Shown: piece by piece, positions 29,816 to 38,881 of the stretch
Layout of the letters: every line of letters starts with the position of its first letter
How positions within the stretch are numbered: the first letter of the stretch is position 1
From: Streptomyces sp. NBC_01485
GTDB lineage: Bacteria; Actinomycetota; Actinomycetes; Streptomycetales; Streptomycetaceae
Length of the DNA stretch: 64,000 bases
Direction: 5' to 3'
NCBI RefSeq assembly: GCF_036227125.1
Contig: NZ_CP109435.1
Location: forward strand, 3,224,001-3,288,000
Translations under genes and position numbers: made by a program
The notes under the pieces: generated by a model
What the model was told of the DNA's origin: nothing
What the model saw: only the letters and a program-made list of their open reading frames with translations
Database searches by the model: none

Positions 29816-31207
29816 TCAGGCCTCGGGCTTCTCCTCGGGCTCGCCGGCGCCCTCGACCGTCTCCGTGGCGGCCTCGACCTCGTCCTCGTCCTCTTCGTCG
29901 TCCAGGTCGATGACCTCGCCGTTGGTGTCCTTCACGATGGCGGACTCGACGACCGTGGCCAGCGCCTTGCCGCGGGCGACCTCGCCGACCAGGAGCGGAA
30001 CCTGGCCGCCTTCGACGACCGCCTGGGCGAACTGGTCGGGCGACATGCCGGAGGAGGCGGCGCGGCGCATGAGGTGCTCGGTGAGCTCCTCCTGGTTGAC
30101 GTTCAGCTTCTCGCGCTTGACGAGCTCGTCGAGCACGAACTGGGTCTTGATGCCCTTCACCGCGGCCTCACGGGTCTCGGCGTCGAACTCCTCGGCGGTC
30201 TTGCCCTGGATCTCCAGGTACTTGTCGAGGTCCAGGCCCATCTGACCGAGCTGGTGGTGCTCCAGGTTGTGCTTGCGGGTGTTGACCTCGTCCTCGAGCA
30301 GCTTCTCGGGGACGGGCACCTCGACGAGCTCCAGCAGCTTCTCCAGGACGCGCTCCTGGGCCTGCGTGGCCTGGTCGTACTGCTTCATGTTCTCGAGGCG
30401 CTTGCGGCTGTCGGCCCTCAGCTCGTCGAGGGTGTCGAACTCGGAGGCGAGCTGCGCGAACTCGTCGTCCAGCGCGGGCAGTTCACGGGCGGCGACCTGG
30501 GTGACCTTGACGGTGACCTCGGCCTCCTTGCCGGCCGCCGAGCCGCCCTTGAGCTCGGAGGTGAAGGTGGTCTCGCCACCGGCCTCCAGGCCCTTCACGG
30601 CGTCGTCGATGCCCTCGAGCAGCTCACCGGAGCCGATCGTGTAGGAGACGCCGCTCGCGACGCCGTCCTCGAGGACCTCGCCGTCGACCTTGGCCTCCAG
30701 GTCCACGGTCACCACGTCGCCGTCCTCGGCGGCGCGCTCGACCGGGGAGGTCGAGGCGAAGCGCTCACGGAGCTGCTCGACCGACTTGTCGATGTCCTCG
30801 TCCGACACCTCGACGGCGTCGACCTCGACCTCGATGGAGGAGAAGTCCTCGGGGAGCTCCAGGGCGGGACGGACGTCGACCTCGGCGGTGAAGTTCAGCG
30901 TCTCGCCGTCCTTCAGCTCCGTGATGTCGACCTCGGGCTGGCCGAGGACGTCGATCTCGGCCTCGTTGACCGCCACGGTGTAGAACTTCGGCAGCGCGTC
31001 GTTGACGGCCTCCTCCAGCACGGCGCCACGGCCGAAGCGCTGGTCGATGACCCGGGCGGGGATCTTGCCCTTACGGAAGCCCTTCACCGTGACCTGCTGG
31101 TTGATCTTCTTGTACGCCGCGTCGAGGCTGTCCTTGAGCTCCTCGAAGGGCACCTCGATGCTGAGCCGAACCCGAGTCGGGTTCAGGGTCTCCACGGCGC
31201 TCTTCAC
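29816..31207 (-). CDS. tig: Trigger factor
   Basis: This 463-residue ribosome-bound chaperone and prolyl isomerase shows the ribosome-binding signature as [17 protein letters not shown] (residues about 44-60), the FKBP-like domain with [12 protein letters not shown] and [13 protein letters not shown], and the helical C-terminal arms. The last 30 residues are strongly acidic ([16 protein letters not shown]), a common actinobacterial extension. The start is GTG 31207 with AAGGAG eight bases upstream. It lies just upstream of clpP1 on the same strand but is separated from it by a terminator. Confidence 0.97.
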   Translation of the reverse strand: MKSAVETLNPTRVRLSIEVPFEELKDSLDAAYKKINQQVTVKGFRKGKIPARVIDQRFGRGAVLEEAVNDALPKFYTVAVNEAEIDVLGQPEVDITELKDGETLNFTAEVDVRPALELPEDFSSIEVEVDAVEVSDEDIDKSVEQLRERFASTSPVERAAEDGDVVTVDLEAKVDGEVLEDGVASGVSYTIGSGELLEGIDDAVKGLEAGGETTFTSELKGGSAAGKEAEVTVKVTQVAARELPALDDEFAQLASEFDTLDELRADSRKRLENMKQYDQATQAQERVLEKLLELVEVPVPEKLLEDEVNTRKHNLEHHQLGQMGLDLDKYLEIQGKTAEEFDAETREAAVKGIKTQFVLDELVKREKLNVNQEELTEHLMRRAASSGMSPDQFAQAVVEGGQVPLLVGEVARGKALATVVESAIVKDTNGEVIDLDDEEDEDEVEAATETVEGAGEPEEKPEA

Positions 31208-31526
31208 GGTTCGGTCTCCTTGGGGGCTGACTTCTTGAGTTTCTGCCGGAGCCAGACTGGCCCGGCGGATTTCGCCGCCCGGAGGACTTCAGTGGATGAG
31301 GACGCACGGGCGTGCAGCTTGCATAGTAACGGCAGCGACGACACGCCCCAAAGGCGATCAAGCGAGCTGACCGCACAAGTGGCCGGTCACGGCCGGTGAG
31401 GGCCCTTCCATGACCGGTGAGGACCGGTCGACGGCCGATGGTGTCGGCCGGTGGTGCCAATCGATGCCGTTCGGTGTCGTTCGTCGACCGACACGACCGG
31501 CGGCCGATCGTGATGGTGTCGGTCAG
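31208..31526. other. tRNA-Pro to tig intergenic region
   Basis: This holds the tig promoter and the 3' flank of tRNA-Pro. It contains several overlapping GGCCGGT/ACCGGT repeats (for example GACCGGTGAGGACCGGTC at 31409-31427) which can form hairpins and could terminate the tRNA transcript. No gene was seen. Confidence 0.5.
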
Positions 31527-31603
31527 TGGTCGGGGTGGCGGGATTTGAACCCACGGCCTTCCGCTCCCAAAGCGGACGCGCTACCAAGCTGCGCCACACC
31601 CCG
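31527..31603 (-). tRNA. tRNA-Pro(TGG)
   Basis: The cloverleaf on the minus strand has a CGGGGTG/CACCCCG acceptor stem, the D-arm GCGCAGCTTGGTAGCGC, the anticodon stem-loop TCCGC-TTTGGGA-GCGGA with anticodon TGG, and the T-loop GGTTCAAATCC. The discriminator A is followed by an encoded CCA (included here). Confidence 0.95.
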
Positions 31604-31769
31604 TCTGGTGCGACACGTAGGGTACATGCCCGCAGCCCGTCTGACCGCCTCTTTTGCCGAGCGCCGGGGCGGGCCGCGGCGGGGCCGGGAAACGGGGTGT
31701 GCGACACAGGGGGCCGACCCGCTACGATGCTGACAGTGCCGCGGTCGGCTGACCTGCGGCGCGTCCTGT

Positions 31770-31840
31770 GCGGGCGTAGCTCAATGGTAGAGCACTAGTC
31801 TTCCAAACTAGCTACGCGGGTTCGATTCCCGTCGCCCGCT
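31770..31840 (+). tRNA. tRNA-Gly(TCC)
   Basis: The cloverleaf has a GCGGGCG/CGCCCGC acceptor stem, the D-arm GCTCAATGGTAGAGC, the anticodon stem-loop CTAGT-CTTCCAA-ACTAG with anticodon TCC, and a T-loop with GGGTTCGATTCCC. The discriminator is T and no CCA is encoded. Confidence 0.95.
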
Positions 31841-31942
31841 CTGTACGACCCGGGCCGGGTCGGAGACCAGTTCTCCGACCCGGCCTTCGTCGTGTTCGGC
31901 GCACGCCGTGTCGGCGCGCGCTCCTCACGACCCGGGCCGGGG

Positions 31943-32137
31943 TCAGAAGTTGATCGAGTTGAGCGTGTCCGCGAGGGAGTTGAGGAAGCGGTTGATCGAC
32001 GGGGCCATGCCGGTCGACGCGAGGAAGAAGCCGAACAGGATGGCGACTATCGCCGGGCCCGCCTTGATCGACCCTCCTCTGATCAGTACGACCAGGATGA
32101 TCGCCAACAGCAGCACTACTGACAGTGAAATTGCCAC
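31943..32137 (-). CDS. Small conserved membrane protein (64 aa)
   Basis: This 64-residue protein starts at 32137 with MAISLSVVLLLAIILVVLIRGG and has a second hydrophobic stretch (AGPAIVAILFGFFLASTGMAP), so it should span the membrane twice. The C-terminus SINRFLNSLADTLNSINF looks amphipathic. I recognise it as a widespread actinobacterial small protein without a known role. It faces tRNA-Gly and stands alone. Confidence 0.7.
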   Translation of the reverse strand: MAISLSVVLLLAIILVVLIRGGSIKAGPAIVAILFGFFLASTGMAPSINRFLNSLADTLNSINF

Positions 32138-32527
32138 AACTGATCACACACCCTCGATTGGTCCGCACTCCCGAGACCATCGTGCCACCAACCCGGCCTC
32201 CCTATGCGGCCCGTGACGCATCATCGCGCGAGTCTCTCGGGCGCGGCCGCACCGCAGGGTAATTCGAGCGTGTATCCGCACCGGGAATTGGGGCAGTTGG
32301 TTTCCATGTCCACACAACGTGTGCGCAGGTAATTCGAATTATGGCCGCGGGCACGTCAACTACAGGCACACAATCGGCGTTATGCACCTTTTAGTCGGGA
32401 TGAATCGTGACATCAAGGGCAGTTGTGAGGTGGGTGAGGTGTTCGCAGCTCAATAGCAAAGGGGGCGGCAAGGGGGGCAACGAGGAATGACCTGGGGTGT
32501 TTTACGAATGCGCGCACGGGACGTAGG
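32138..32527. other. Relatively AT-rich spacer
   Basis: This 390-base region carries two copies of GGTAATTCGA (around 32258 and 32330) about 70 bases apart, flanking TTTCCATGTCCACACAACGTGTGCGC, here described in parts as TTTCCATG and ACACAACGTGTG. A purine-rich run of G-tracts at 32459-32490 follows. It is richer in A and T than its surroundings and may hold promoters for both flanking genes; I see no gene. Confidence 0.5.
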
Positions 32528-33709
32528 GTGCCTTGGATGTTCCCCGCCGCCGCGTCTCTCGTTCCGAGTCAGAACGATCAGCAGCACGACCAGTCCTTGG
32601 ACAGATCCGAGGAGCGGCCGTCCCCGCGGCCCGTCGCGCAGCGTGACGCGTTCTTCGACAACGCCAAGTATCTGGCGATCGTGCTGGTGGCGGTGGGCCA
32701 CTCGTGGGAACCGCTCAAGGGCGACAGCCGGCTGCTGCAGGCCGCCTATCTGCTCGTGTACTCCTTCCACATGCCGGCGTTCGTCGTCGTCTCCGGTTAC
32801 TTCTCGCGCAGCTTCGACGCGAGTCCCGGTCGGCTCAAGCGGCTGATCACGGGAGTCGCCGTGCCGTACGTCGTCTTCGAGACCGCCTATCCGCTCTTCC
32901 GGCGTGTCGTCGACCACAACCCCGCCCAGGAGATCAGCCTCCTCGACCCCTGGTACCTGACCTGGTTCCTGTGCGCGTTGTTCGTCTGGCGGCTCACCAC
33001 GCCCGTCTGGAAGCTCGTCCGGCATCCGCTGCCGCTCGCGCTGGGCGTGGCCATGCTCGCGACCGTCACCCCGGCCATCGGGGACGACCTGGACCTCCAG
33101 CGGGTCCTGCAGTTCCTGCCGTTCTTCGTCCTGGGGCTGTGCCTCAGGCCCGAGCACTTCCGGCTGGTGCGCCGCCGCTCGGTGCGGATCGCGGCGGTGC
33201 CGGTGTTCGCCCTCGCGCTGGCCTTCACCTGGTGGGCGGTGCCGCGGATGAACGTCTCGTGGCTCTACCACCGCGACTCCGCACAGGAGTTGGGCGCGCC
33301 CTGGTGGGCCGGACCCGTCATGCAGCTCGCCCTGTTCGGCTGCTCGCTGCTGCTGACGGCCTGCTTCTTCTCCTGGGTGCCGGGCCGCACGATGTGGTTC
33401 ACGGCACTCGGCGCGGGCACGCTCTACGGCTATCTGCTGCACGGCTTCCTGATCAAGGGCGCCGACTACCGCGGCTGGTTCGACCACCCCGCGCTGCACC
33501 GGCCGCTCGGCGAGATCGCCGTCAGCGTCACGGCTGCCGTGGCCGTCACCCTGTTGTGCACCGCGCCCGTGCGGCGGGTCTTCCGGTTCGCGGTGGAGCC
33601 GAGGATGGAGTGGGCGTTCAAGCGGGACGCCGCAGCCCTCGCCCGCGAGCGGGAGGAGCACGAGAAGCGGGAGAAGCGGGAGAAGCGGGAGAAGGCCGGC
33701 GTCGTCTAG
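32528..33709 (+). CDS. Acyltransferase 3 family membrane protein
   Basis: This 393-residue protein has about ten membrane helices. It shows the acyltransferase_3 pattern near the N-terminus (RDAFFDNAKYLAIVLVAVGH, with YSFHMPAFVVVSGYFSRSF). Family members O-acetylate sugars or other surface compounds; the substrate cannot be read from sequence. The start is GTG 32528 or ATG 32537 (three residues later). The C-terminus is a charged repeat, EKREKREKREK, encoded by four 9-bp units. The stop codon overlaps the stop of the convergent HD-domain gene within one CTAG. Confidence 0.85.
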   Translation: MPWMFPAAASLVPSQNDQQHDQSLDRSEERPSPRPVAQRDAFFDNAKYLAIVLVAVGHSWEPLKGDSRLLQAAYLLVYSFHMPAFVVVSGYFSRSFDASPGRLKRLITGVAVPYVVFETAYPLFRRVVDHNPAQEISLLDPWYLTWFLCALFVWRLTTPVWKLVRHPLPLALGVAMLATVTPAIGDDLDLQRVLQFLPFFVLGLCLRPEHFRLVRRRSVRIAAVPVFALALAFTWWAVPRMNVSWLYHRDSAQELGAPWWAGPVMQLALFGCSLLLTACFFSWVPGRTMWFTALGAGTLYGYLLHGFLIKGADYRGWFDHPALHRPLGEIAVSVTAAVAVTLLCTAPVRRVFRFAVEPRMEWAFKRDAAALAREREEHEKREKREKREKAGVV

Positions 33710-34188
33710 GTCCGGTCACTGCTCCGGTCATCGCTCCGGTCACTGCTCCGGTAAGGCAGGCCGAGCAGTGCGTGCATGTGCGCGTACTTCTCGGTCAGTC
33801 GGGTCCGGGTCGGGGCGTCCAGGGCTGCCAGGCGGGCCGGGTTCGCGTTGTGCGCCAGGTCCGCCTGCTTCACCAGCAGTGCGCCCGGCGTGGCCAGGAT
33901 GCGCCCCGCGTACGCCTCCGGTGTCTCCCCCGGGCGCTTGGTGACCGCCAGGACGACCGTCTTCGTGCGGTCGCTCAGCGCGGCCTCGTCGAGCCAGGTC
34001 TCGGACAGGGCGTCGTCCTCGACGGCGTCGTGCAGCCAGGCGGCGGCGATCTGGTCGGCGTCGCCGCCACGCGCGCGTACGCCCTCCGCGACCGCTTGGA
34101 GGTGCTCGGCGTAGGGCCTGCCCGCCTTGTCGCTCTGGCCCTCGTGGGCGGCGCGGGCCAGGGCCTCGACCTCGGACAGGGTGAGCAT
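33706..34188 (-). CDS. SpoT-like HD domain protein (possible small alarmone hydrolase)
   Basis: This 160-residue protein has the HD metal-binding set seen in RelA/SpoT hydrolase and Mesh1-like proteins: ARAAHEGQSDKAGRPYAEH (His15), WLHDAVEDD (His53-Asp54, followed by Glu57-Asp58) and KQADLAHNANP (the Asp of the distal motif and an HN pair). No synthetase domain is present. It could hydrolyse (p)ppGpp or a related nucleotide, but related HD proteins of unknown activity are common in Streptomyces. The C-terminus SSDRSDDRSSDRT comes from a short DNA repeat. It lies downstream of the PP2C gene on the same strand. Confidence 0.75.
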   Translation of the reverse strand: MLTLSEVEALARAAHEGQSDKAGRPYAEHLQAVAEGVRARGGDADQIAAAWLHDAVEDDALSETWLDEAALSDRTKTVVLAVTKRPGETPEAYAGRILATPGALLVKQADLAHNANPARLAALDAPTRTRLTEKYAHMHALLGLPYRSSDRSDDRSSDRT

Positions 34189-34250
34189 GCGTGTCCCCCT
34201 TGCTCAGGTACTTACAGACTCGGGTACTCGGGTGCTCAGGCGAGGCTTGC

Positions 34251-35435
34251 TCAGGCGAGTGGGTTCATCTGGGACGTCGGGCCCTCGCGGCAGACGAGCA
34301 GCAGGGCGCGGTCGTCGTTGACGTCCTTCGCCACCGCCTCGATCAGGTGCCAGGCGGCGCCCTGGAAGCCGCCGGCCACATAGCGGTCGGCCTCGCCGGT
34401 GAGGCGGTCGATGCCCTCGACGATGTCCCGGTCGGAGGTCTCGACCAGGCCGTCGGTGAAGAGCATCAGCACGTCACCCGGGCGCAGCGAGCCCTTCACC
34501 GGGTCGAACTGGGCGCCGTCGTACACCCCGAGGAGGGGGCCTTCGGCGGCCTTCTCCTCCCAGCGGCCGCTGCCCGCGCTGAGCTGGAGGCCCGGCGGGT
34601 GGCCGGCGGAGTAGAGCTCGTAGTCGCCGGAGTCGAGGTCGAGGACCAGGTGGATGGAGGTCGCGAAACCCTCGTCCCAGTCCTGGCGGAGCAGATAGCC
34701 GTTGGCGGCCGGGAGGAAGGCGTGCGGGGGCAGGGAGCCGAGCAGGCCGCCGAACGCGCCGGACAGCAGGAGGGCGCGCGAACCGGCGTCCATGCCCTTG
34801 CCGGACACGTCCGTGAGGACGACCTCCATGGTGCGGCCGCCGTTCGTGCGGGCCGCGACGACGAAGTCGCCGGAGAACGACTGGCCGCCCGCCGGCCGCA
34901 GCGCCATCTCGCGGTGCCAGCCGTGCGGCAGGCTCGGCAGCTTGCTCTGCACGCGGATACGTTCGCGCAGGTCGAAGAGCATGGTGCCGCCGCGCCGCCA
35001 AGGCACGCCGACCCGGCTGCGGAACTGGGCGATGAGCAGCCCGAAAAAACCACATGCCGCGACGACCAGGACCACGCCCGGGGTAACCCGTGAGGGACCC
35101 TGGGTGTACGGGCCGAGCTGCACGGACTCCACGATGAGGGCCGTGGCGGCCGCCGCGTACAGGCCGAGCAGGCTCGACGGGCGCAGCAGCAGGCCGCCGG
35201 CGACGATCGGCAGGACCAGGGCGGCCGGCGAGCACCACACCGAGTTGGCGAGCGTGGTGACGGCGATGAGCGGGACGGTGAGCAGCAGGAAGGCCAGCGC
35301 GATCCAGTCCGAGCCGTCGCCCCGGAAGTAGTCCACGGCACTTCTGCGCACGCCGGTGCGGACCCGGTGCATCCAGTGCTTCAACCGGGCCGCCAACGTC
35401 TCGGCTTCCGCGCGCCGCTGTCGTCCTTCTGCCAT
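34251..35435 (-). CDS. PP2C/SpoIIE-type serine/threonine phosphatase, membrane-bound
   Basis: This 394-residue protein starts at ATG 35435. Residues about 45-145 contain several membrane helices (WIALAFLLLTVPLIAVTTLA, LVLPIVAGGLLLRPSSLLGL). The SpoIIE domain follows, with SGDFVVAARTN (metal-binding Asp), VVLTDVSGKGMDAGSRALLL and VLMLFTDGLVETSDRDI. Streptomyces has dozens of these, often opposing anti-sigma-factor kinases; no RsbW or anti-anti-sigma gene is next to it here. It is probably transcribed with the HD-domain gene 62 bases downstream. Confidence 0.9.
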   Translation of the reverse strand: MAEGRQRRAEAETLAARLKHWMHRVRTGVRRSAVDYFRGDGSDWIALAFLLLTVPLIAVTTLANSVWCSPAALVLPIVAGGLLLRPSSLLGLYAAAATALIVESVQLGPYTQGPSRVTPGVVLVVAACGFFGLLIAQFRSRVGVPWRRGGTMLFDLRERIRVQSKLPSLPHGWHREMALRPAGGQSFSGDFVVAARTNGGRTMEVVLTDVSGKGMDAGSRALLLSGAFGGLLGSLPPHAFLPAANGYLLRQDWDEGFATSIHLVLDLDSGDYELYSAGHPPGLQLSAGSGRWEEKAAEGPLLGVYDGAQFDPVKGSLRPGDVLMLFTDGLVETSDRDIVEGIDRLTGEADRYVAGGFQGAAWHLIEAVAKDVNDDRALLLVCREGPTSQMNPLA

Positions 35436-35598
35436 TAGTTCGGGACCCTATCCATCGAACCCGCCGCTTGGCACGGGAGGTCCCACTTGTCCCCCGTCCG
35501 AGGCCCAACTTCACAGTGAACTTCACGGAAAGCGCTCGCGCCGCCAGGAGGGCGAAATTGCCTGGCTCGTCCCGCACCGGGCTGCTAGGCATGTGCCC

Positions 35599-36870
35599 AT
35601 GACGAGCGAGGCGAGTGAGGCGAGGAGCGGCGGGTCCCGGCCGGCGGACGGCCTGCGGACGCTGCGGCGGGACGAATGGGACGAGTGGTACGACACCCTG
35701 ATCCGCGCCTTCGGCGGGGTCGGGGAGCCGGCCGAGGAACGGGAGCTGTTCAGGGCGCTCACCCCGTACGAGCGCTCCGTCGGGGTGTGGGACGGCGGCG
35801 CGTGCGTGGCGACGTCGGGGGCGTACGACTTCCGGCTGACCGTGCCGGGCGGGGCCTCGGTGCCGGCGGCGGGCGTGACGATGGTCGGCGTGAGCGCGAC
35901 GCACCGGCGGCGCGGGCTCCTGACGTCGATGATGCGGCGGCAACTGGACGACGTGCGGGCGTGGGGCGAGCCGCTGGCCGTCCTCACCGCCTCCGAGCCC
36001 GCGATCTACGGGCGGTTCGGGTACGCGGCGGCGAGCTTCGGGCTGCACGCCGAGATCGACACGAGTCGGGTACGGCTGTCCGTCCCGGCCGGCACGGACG
36101 ACGTACGGCTGCGGTACGTCGACCCCGGCGCGGAACTCGACGTGTGCGAGGCGGTGTACGCGCGGACCGTGCCCGGGCGGCCCGGGATGCTCGCGCGGCG
36201 GCCCGGGTGGGAGCGGCTGGGGCTGCTCGATCCGGAGAGCGGGCGGGGCGGGGCGTCGCCGTTGCAGTGCGTGCTCGCGGAGCGGGACGGGGAGGTCACC
36301 GGGTACGCCCGCTTCCGGGTGCGGCCCGAGTGGACGGACAGCGGGCACGACGGGCGGGTGCTGCTCCAGGACCTGGCGGGGCTCGATCCGGTGTCGGAGG
36401 CGGCGCTGTGGCGGTTCCTGTTCGGGATCGACCTCACGCACACGCTGAAGGTGCGGGGGCGGCCGGTGGACGAGGCGTGGCAGTATCTCGTGTCCGACAT
36501 CCGGCGGTGCGAGCTGCGGGTGCGGGACTCGTTGTACGTGCGGCTGGTGGAGGTGGGCGCGGCGCTGGAGGCGCGGACGTATCAGGCGCCGGTGGATGTG
36601 GTGTTGGCGGTCGAGGACGTCTTCTGCCCCTGGAACTCCGGGCGTTGGCGGCTGTCCGGGGACGCCAAGGGGGCGGTGTGCGAGCGTACGTCCGACGCCG
36701 CCGATCTTTCCCTGTCCGTACGGGAGTTGGGGGCGGCGTATCTGGGTGGGGTGAGCCTCGGGGCGCTCGGGGCGGCGGGGCGGGTGCGGGAGTTGCGGCG
36801 GGGGGCGCTGGCTGGGGCGGCCGTGGGGTTCGGGGCGGGGGCGGCGCCTTGGTTGCCGCATGGGTTCTAA
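35599..36870 (+). CDS. GNAT family acetyltransferase, Eis-like
   Basis: This 423-residue protein has an N-terminal GNAT domain with VGVSATHRRRGLLTSMMRRQ (acetyl-CoA loop, about residues 97-116) and EPAIYGRFGYAAAS. A second GNAT-like region and an SCP2-like C-terminal domain follow, the three-part layout of Eis-type enzymes. Such enzymes acetylate amines, including lysines and aminoglycosides; the substrate here is unknown. The ATG at 35599 begins TSEASEARSGG. The frame is open upstream, but without family sequence. It diverges from the PP2C gene. Confidence 0.88.
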   Translation: MTSEASEARSGGSRPADGLRTLRRDEWDEWYDTLIRAFGGVGEPAEERELFRALTPYERSVGVWDGGACVATSGAYDFRLTVPGGASVPAAGVTMVGVSATHRRRGLLTSMMRRQLDDVRAWGEPLAVLTASEPAIYGRFGYAAASFGLHAEIDTSRVRLSVPAGTDDVRLRYVDPGAELDVCEAVYARTVPGRPGMLARRPGWERLGLLDPESGRGGASPLQCVLAERDGEVTGYARFRVRPEWTDSGHDGRVLLQDLAGLDPVSEAALWRFLFGIDLTHTLKVRGRPVDEAWQYLVSDIRRCELRVRDSLYVRLVEVGAALEARTYQAPVDVVLAVEDVFCPWNSGRWRLSGDAKGAVCERTSDAADLSLSVRELGAAYLGGVSLGALGAAGRVRELRRGALAGAAVGFGAGAAPWLPHGF

Positions 36871-36925
36871 CGGAACGGGTTGGAATGGTTTCTGAAGGTT
36901 CCAACGGGGGGCGGTCTGGCGGCTG

Positions 36926-37732
36926 TCAGGGTTTCTGGCAGGTCGGGCACCAGAAGAGGTTGCGGGCGGCCAGGTCGGCGGTGCGGATGGTGTCGCCGCA
37001 GAGGTGGCAGGGCTGGTGGGTGCGCCGGTAGACGTACACCTCGCCGCCGTGGTCGTCGACGCGGGGCGGGCGGCCCATCGCCTCGGGGGTGTGTTCCGGG
37101 CGGACGGTGTCGATGCGGTTGTTGCGGACGCCCTCGCGCATGAGGGCGACCAGGTCGGTCCAGATCGCGTCCCACTCGGTGGGGGTGATGGTCCTGCCGG
37201 TGCGGTACGGGTCCATGTGGTGCCGGAAGAGGACTTCGGCGCGGTAGACGTTGCCCACGCCGGCGATGATCTTCTGGTCCAGGAGGAGGGCGGCGATCGT
37301 CGTACGGCTGCGGGAGACGCGGGTGTACGCGGCGTTGGGGTCGGCGTCGGCGCGGAGGGGGTCGGGGCCGAGGCGGGCGTGTACGGCCTGCTTCTCCGGG
37401 TCCGTGATCAGAGCGCAGGTGGTGGGGCCCCGGAGATCCACGTACCACGTGCTGTCGGCGAGGCGGAGCCGGACGGTGTCCGTGGGAGGCGGGGCCGGGG
37501 CCGGGCCGAAGGTGACCTTGCCGAAGAGGCCGAGGTGGATGTGGACCCAGACGTCGCCGGTGAAGCCGAGGAAGAGGTGTTTGCCGTGGGCCTCGGTGTG
37601 GGTGAGGGTGGCGTTCCCGAGGAGGGCGGCGGAGTCGGTGAACTTGCCCTGGGGGCTGGTTACTTGTGTGGTGCGGTGGGCGAAGCGGGCGTAGTCCTGC
37701 GCCAGTCGGTGAATCGTGTGGCCTTCCGGCAC
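36926..37732 (-). CDS. Fpg/Nei family DNA glycosylase (endonuclease VIII-like)
   Basis: The GTG at 37732, with GAGGAG upstream, gives PEGHTIHR after the initiator, so the catalytic Pro2-Glu3 are in place; the longer open frame is wrong. The 268-residue enzyme has the H2TH region LLLDQKIIAGVGNVYRAEVLF and a C-terminal zinc finger (CHLCGDTI and FWCPTCQ). It removes oxidised bases and nicks the strand by beta,delta-elimination. The PEGHTIHR start resembles mycobacterial Nei2. It lies downstream of the rpiB gene on the same strand. Confidence 0.93.
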   Translation of the reverse strand: MPEGHTIHRLAQDYARFAHRTTQVTSPQGKFTDSAALLGNATLTHTEAHGKHLFLGFTGDVWVHIHLGLFGKVTFGPAPAPPPTDTVRLRLADSTWYVDLRGPTTCALITDPEKQAVHARLGPDPLRADADPNAAYTRVSRSRTTIAALLLDQKIIAGVGNVYRAEVLFRHHMDPYRTGRTITPTEWDAIWTDLVALMREGVRNNRIDTVRPEHTPEAMGRPPRVDDHGGEVYVYRRTHQPCHLCGDTIRTADLAARNLFWCPTCQKP

Positions 37733-37816
37733 CGGCGTCTCCTCATCGTCACACTCTGCCCACCCGCCCATCCACCCACCCGCCCGACTCGCTTGGACGG
37801 GAAGTGACCCCACCCC

Positions 37817-37853
37817 GGGGCTCCGCCCCGAACCCCGCGGGGGCTCCGCCCCC
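37817..37853. terminator. Paired GGGGCTCCGCCCC hairpins
   Basis: Two adjacent short hairpins, GGGGC-TCC-GCCCC at 37817-37829 and GGGGGC-TCC-GCCCCC at 37839-37853, form a type of intergenic element common in Streptomyces. They lie between rpiB and the glycosylase gene, so they may end the rpiB transcript. Confidence 0.6.
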
Positions 37854-37901
37854 TGTACCCGACGCCGTCGGCGAATCCACGGGCGGCCGGGGGTACCAGT
37901 T

Positions 37902-37960
37902 CCACGAATGTGACACCCCCGGTAGGAAGTGTCACAGTTCGCGGCCGACAACACCCCCGG
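37902..37960. repeat. Dispersed palindromic element, copy 1
   Basis: The arms GAATGTGACAC and GTGTCACAGTTC enclose CCCCGGTAGGAA, and the sequence continues as CGCGGCCGACAACACCCCCGG. The reverse complement of 63303-63356 matches this block almost throughout, including the CCGGTAGGAA loop and the CGCGGCCGACA flank. In this copy the palindrome is imperfect. It lies in the 437-base gap between the glycosylase and rpiB genes, which otherwise contains only hairpins and GC-rich sequence. Confidence 0.85.
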
Positions 37961-38169
37961 TCTCCGGCACGGACTCACCTGGCCCGGATCGCCCAGGCGG
38001 AAATTCACCAACAGCATCCCTGCGCCCCGTCAGACCCTCGGGCCTGCGCCCGGCGTCCGGCGTCCGCGCCTCAGCCCTACGCCCCCAACCGACCCTTCGC
38101 CCGCGCGCCCCCGTCAGGCGCGCTTCGTGCCTGCGTCCGTGGTGGGGGGGGTTGTGGGGTAGTCGGGCG

Positions 38170-38655
38170 TCAGGGCTGGGGGTGGTGAGCGGGGATGGCG
38201 GGGAGGGTGCCGGTGGTTTCGTAGGTCGCCAGCATGTCGATTCGGCGGATGTGGCGCGCGTCCTCGGAGAACGGGGTGGCCAGGAAGGTTTCGACGAACT
38301 TCGTCGCCTCGTCCTGGGTGTGCATGCGGGCGCCCACCGCGACGACGTTGGCGTTGTTGTGCTGGCGGCCGAGGGACGCGGTCTCCTCGCTCCAGGCGAG
38401 GGCGGCACGGACGCCCTTCACCTTGTTGGCCGCGATCTGCTCGCCGTTGCCGGAGCCGCCGATCACGATGCCGAGGGAGTCGGCGTCCGCGGCCGTCCGC
38501 TCCGCGGCGCGGAGGCAGAAGGGCGGGTAGTCGTCCTGGGCGTCGTAGATGTGGGGGCCGCAGTCGACCGGGTCGTGACCCGCCTCCTTCAGCCATTCGA
38601 CGAGGTGGTTCTTGAGTTCGAAGCCGGCATGGTCCGAGCCGAGATACACGCGCAT
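38170..38655 (-). CDS. rpiB: Ribose-5-phosphate isomerase B
   Basis: This 161-residue enzyme interconverts ribose 5-phosphate and ribulose 5-phosphate. It begins MRVYLGSDHAGFELKNHL and has GIVIGGSGNGEQIAANKVKG. As in the mycobacterial enzyme, Ser occupies the place of the catalytic Cys of E. coli RpiB in this loop and a Glu follows, consistent with a Glu base. Length is normal. It is divergent from the amino acid permease, with 226 bases between the starts. Confidence 0.95.
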   Translation of the reverse strand: MRVYLGSDHAGFELKNHLVEWLKEAGHDPVDCGPHIYDAQDDYPPFCLRAAERTAADADSLGIVIGGSGNGEQIAANKVKGVRAALAWSEETASLGRQHNNANVVAVGARMHTQDEATKFVETFLATPFSEDARHIRRIDMLATYETTGTLPAIPAHHPQP

Positions 38656-38881
38656 GGGACGAGTGTGACACGGGTGTTGCCGGGCAGCAGCGCCGGGTAT
38701 CGCGGCCGAGAACCGTCAGCGATCCTGTGAAGCTCAGGGAAACCTCAAGTAACGATCTGAAATCAAAGGTTCCCGAATTCATTCACCTCGGATTCACTGG
38801 ACCGGCCCGTGCGCTCCCCAGCACTGGCCAGCGTTCCCCACGCACGATTCCCATCACGCGGCGCAAAGGAAGACCGTCCCC

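Noticed and set aside
31770..32137. Integration site or prophage remnant at tRNA-Gly
   Set aside because: No integrase, no repeat of the tRNA 3' end and no change in base use were seen near the two tRNA genes.
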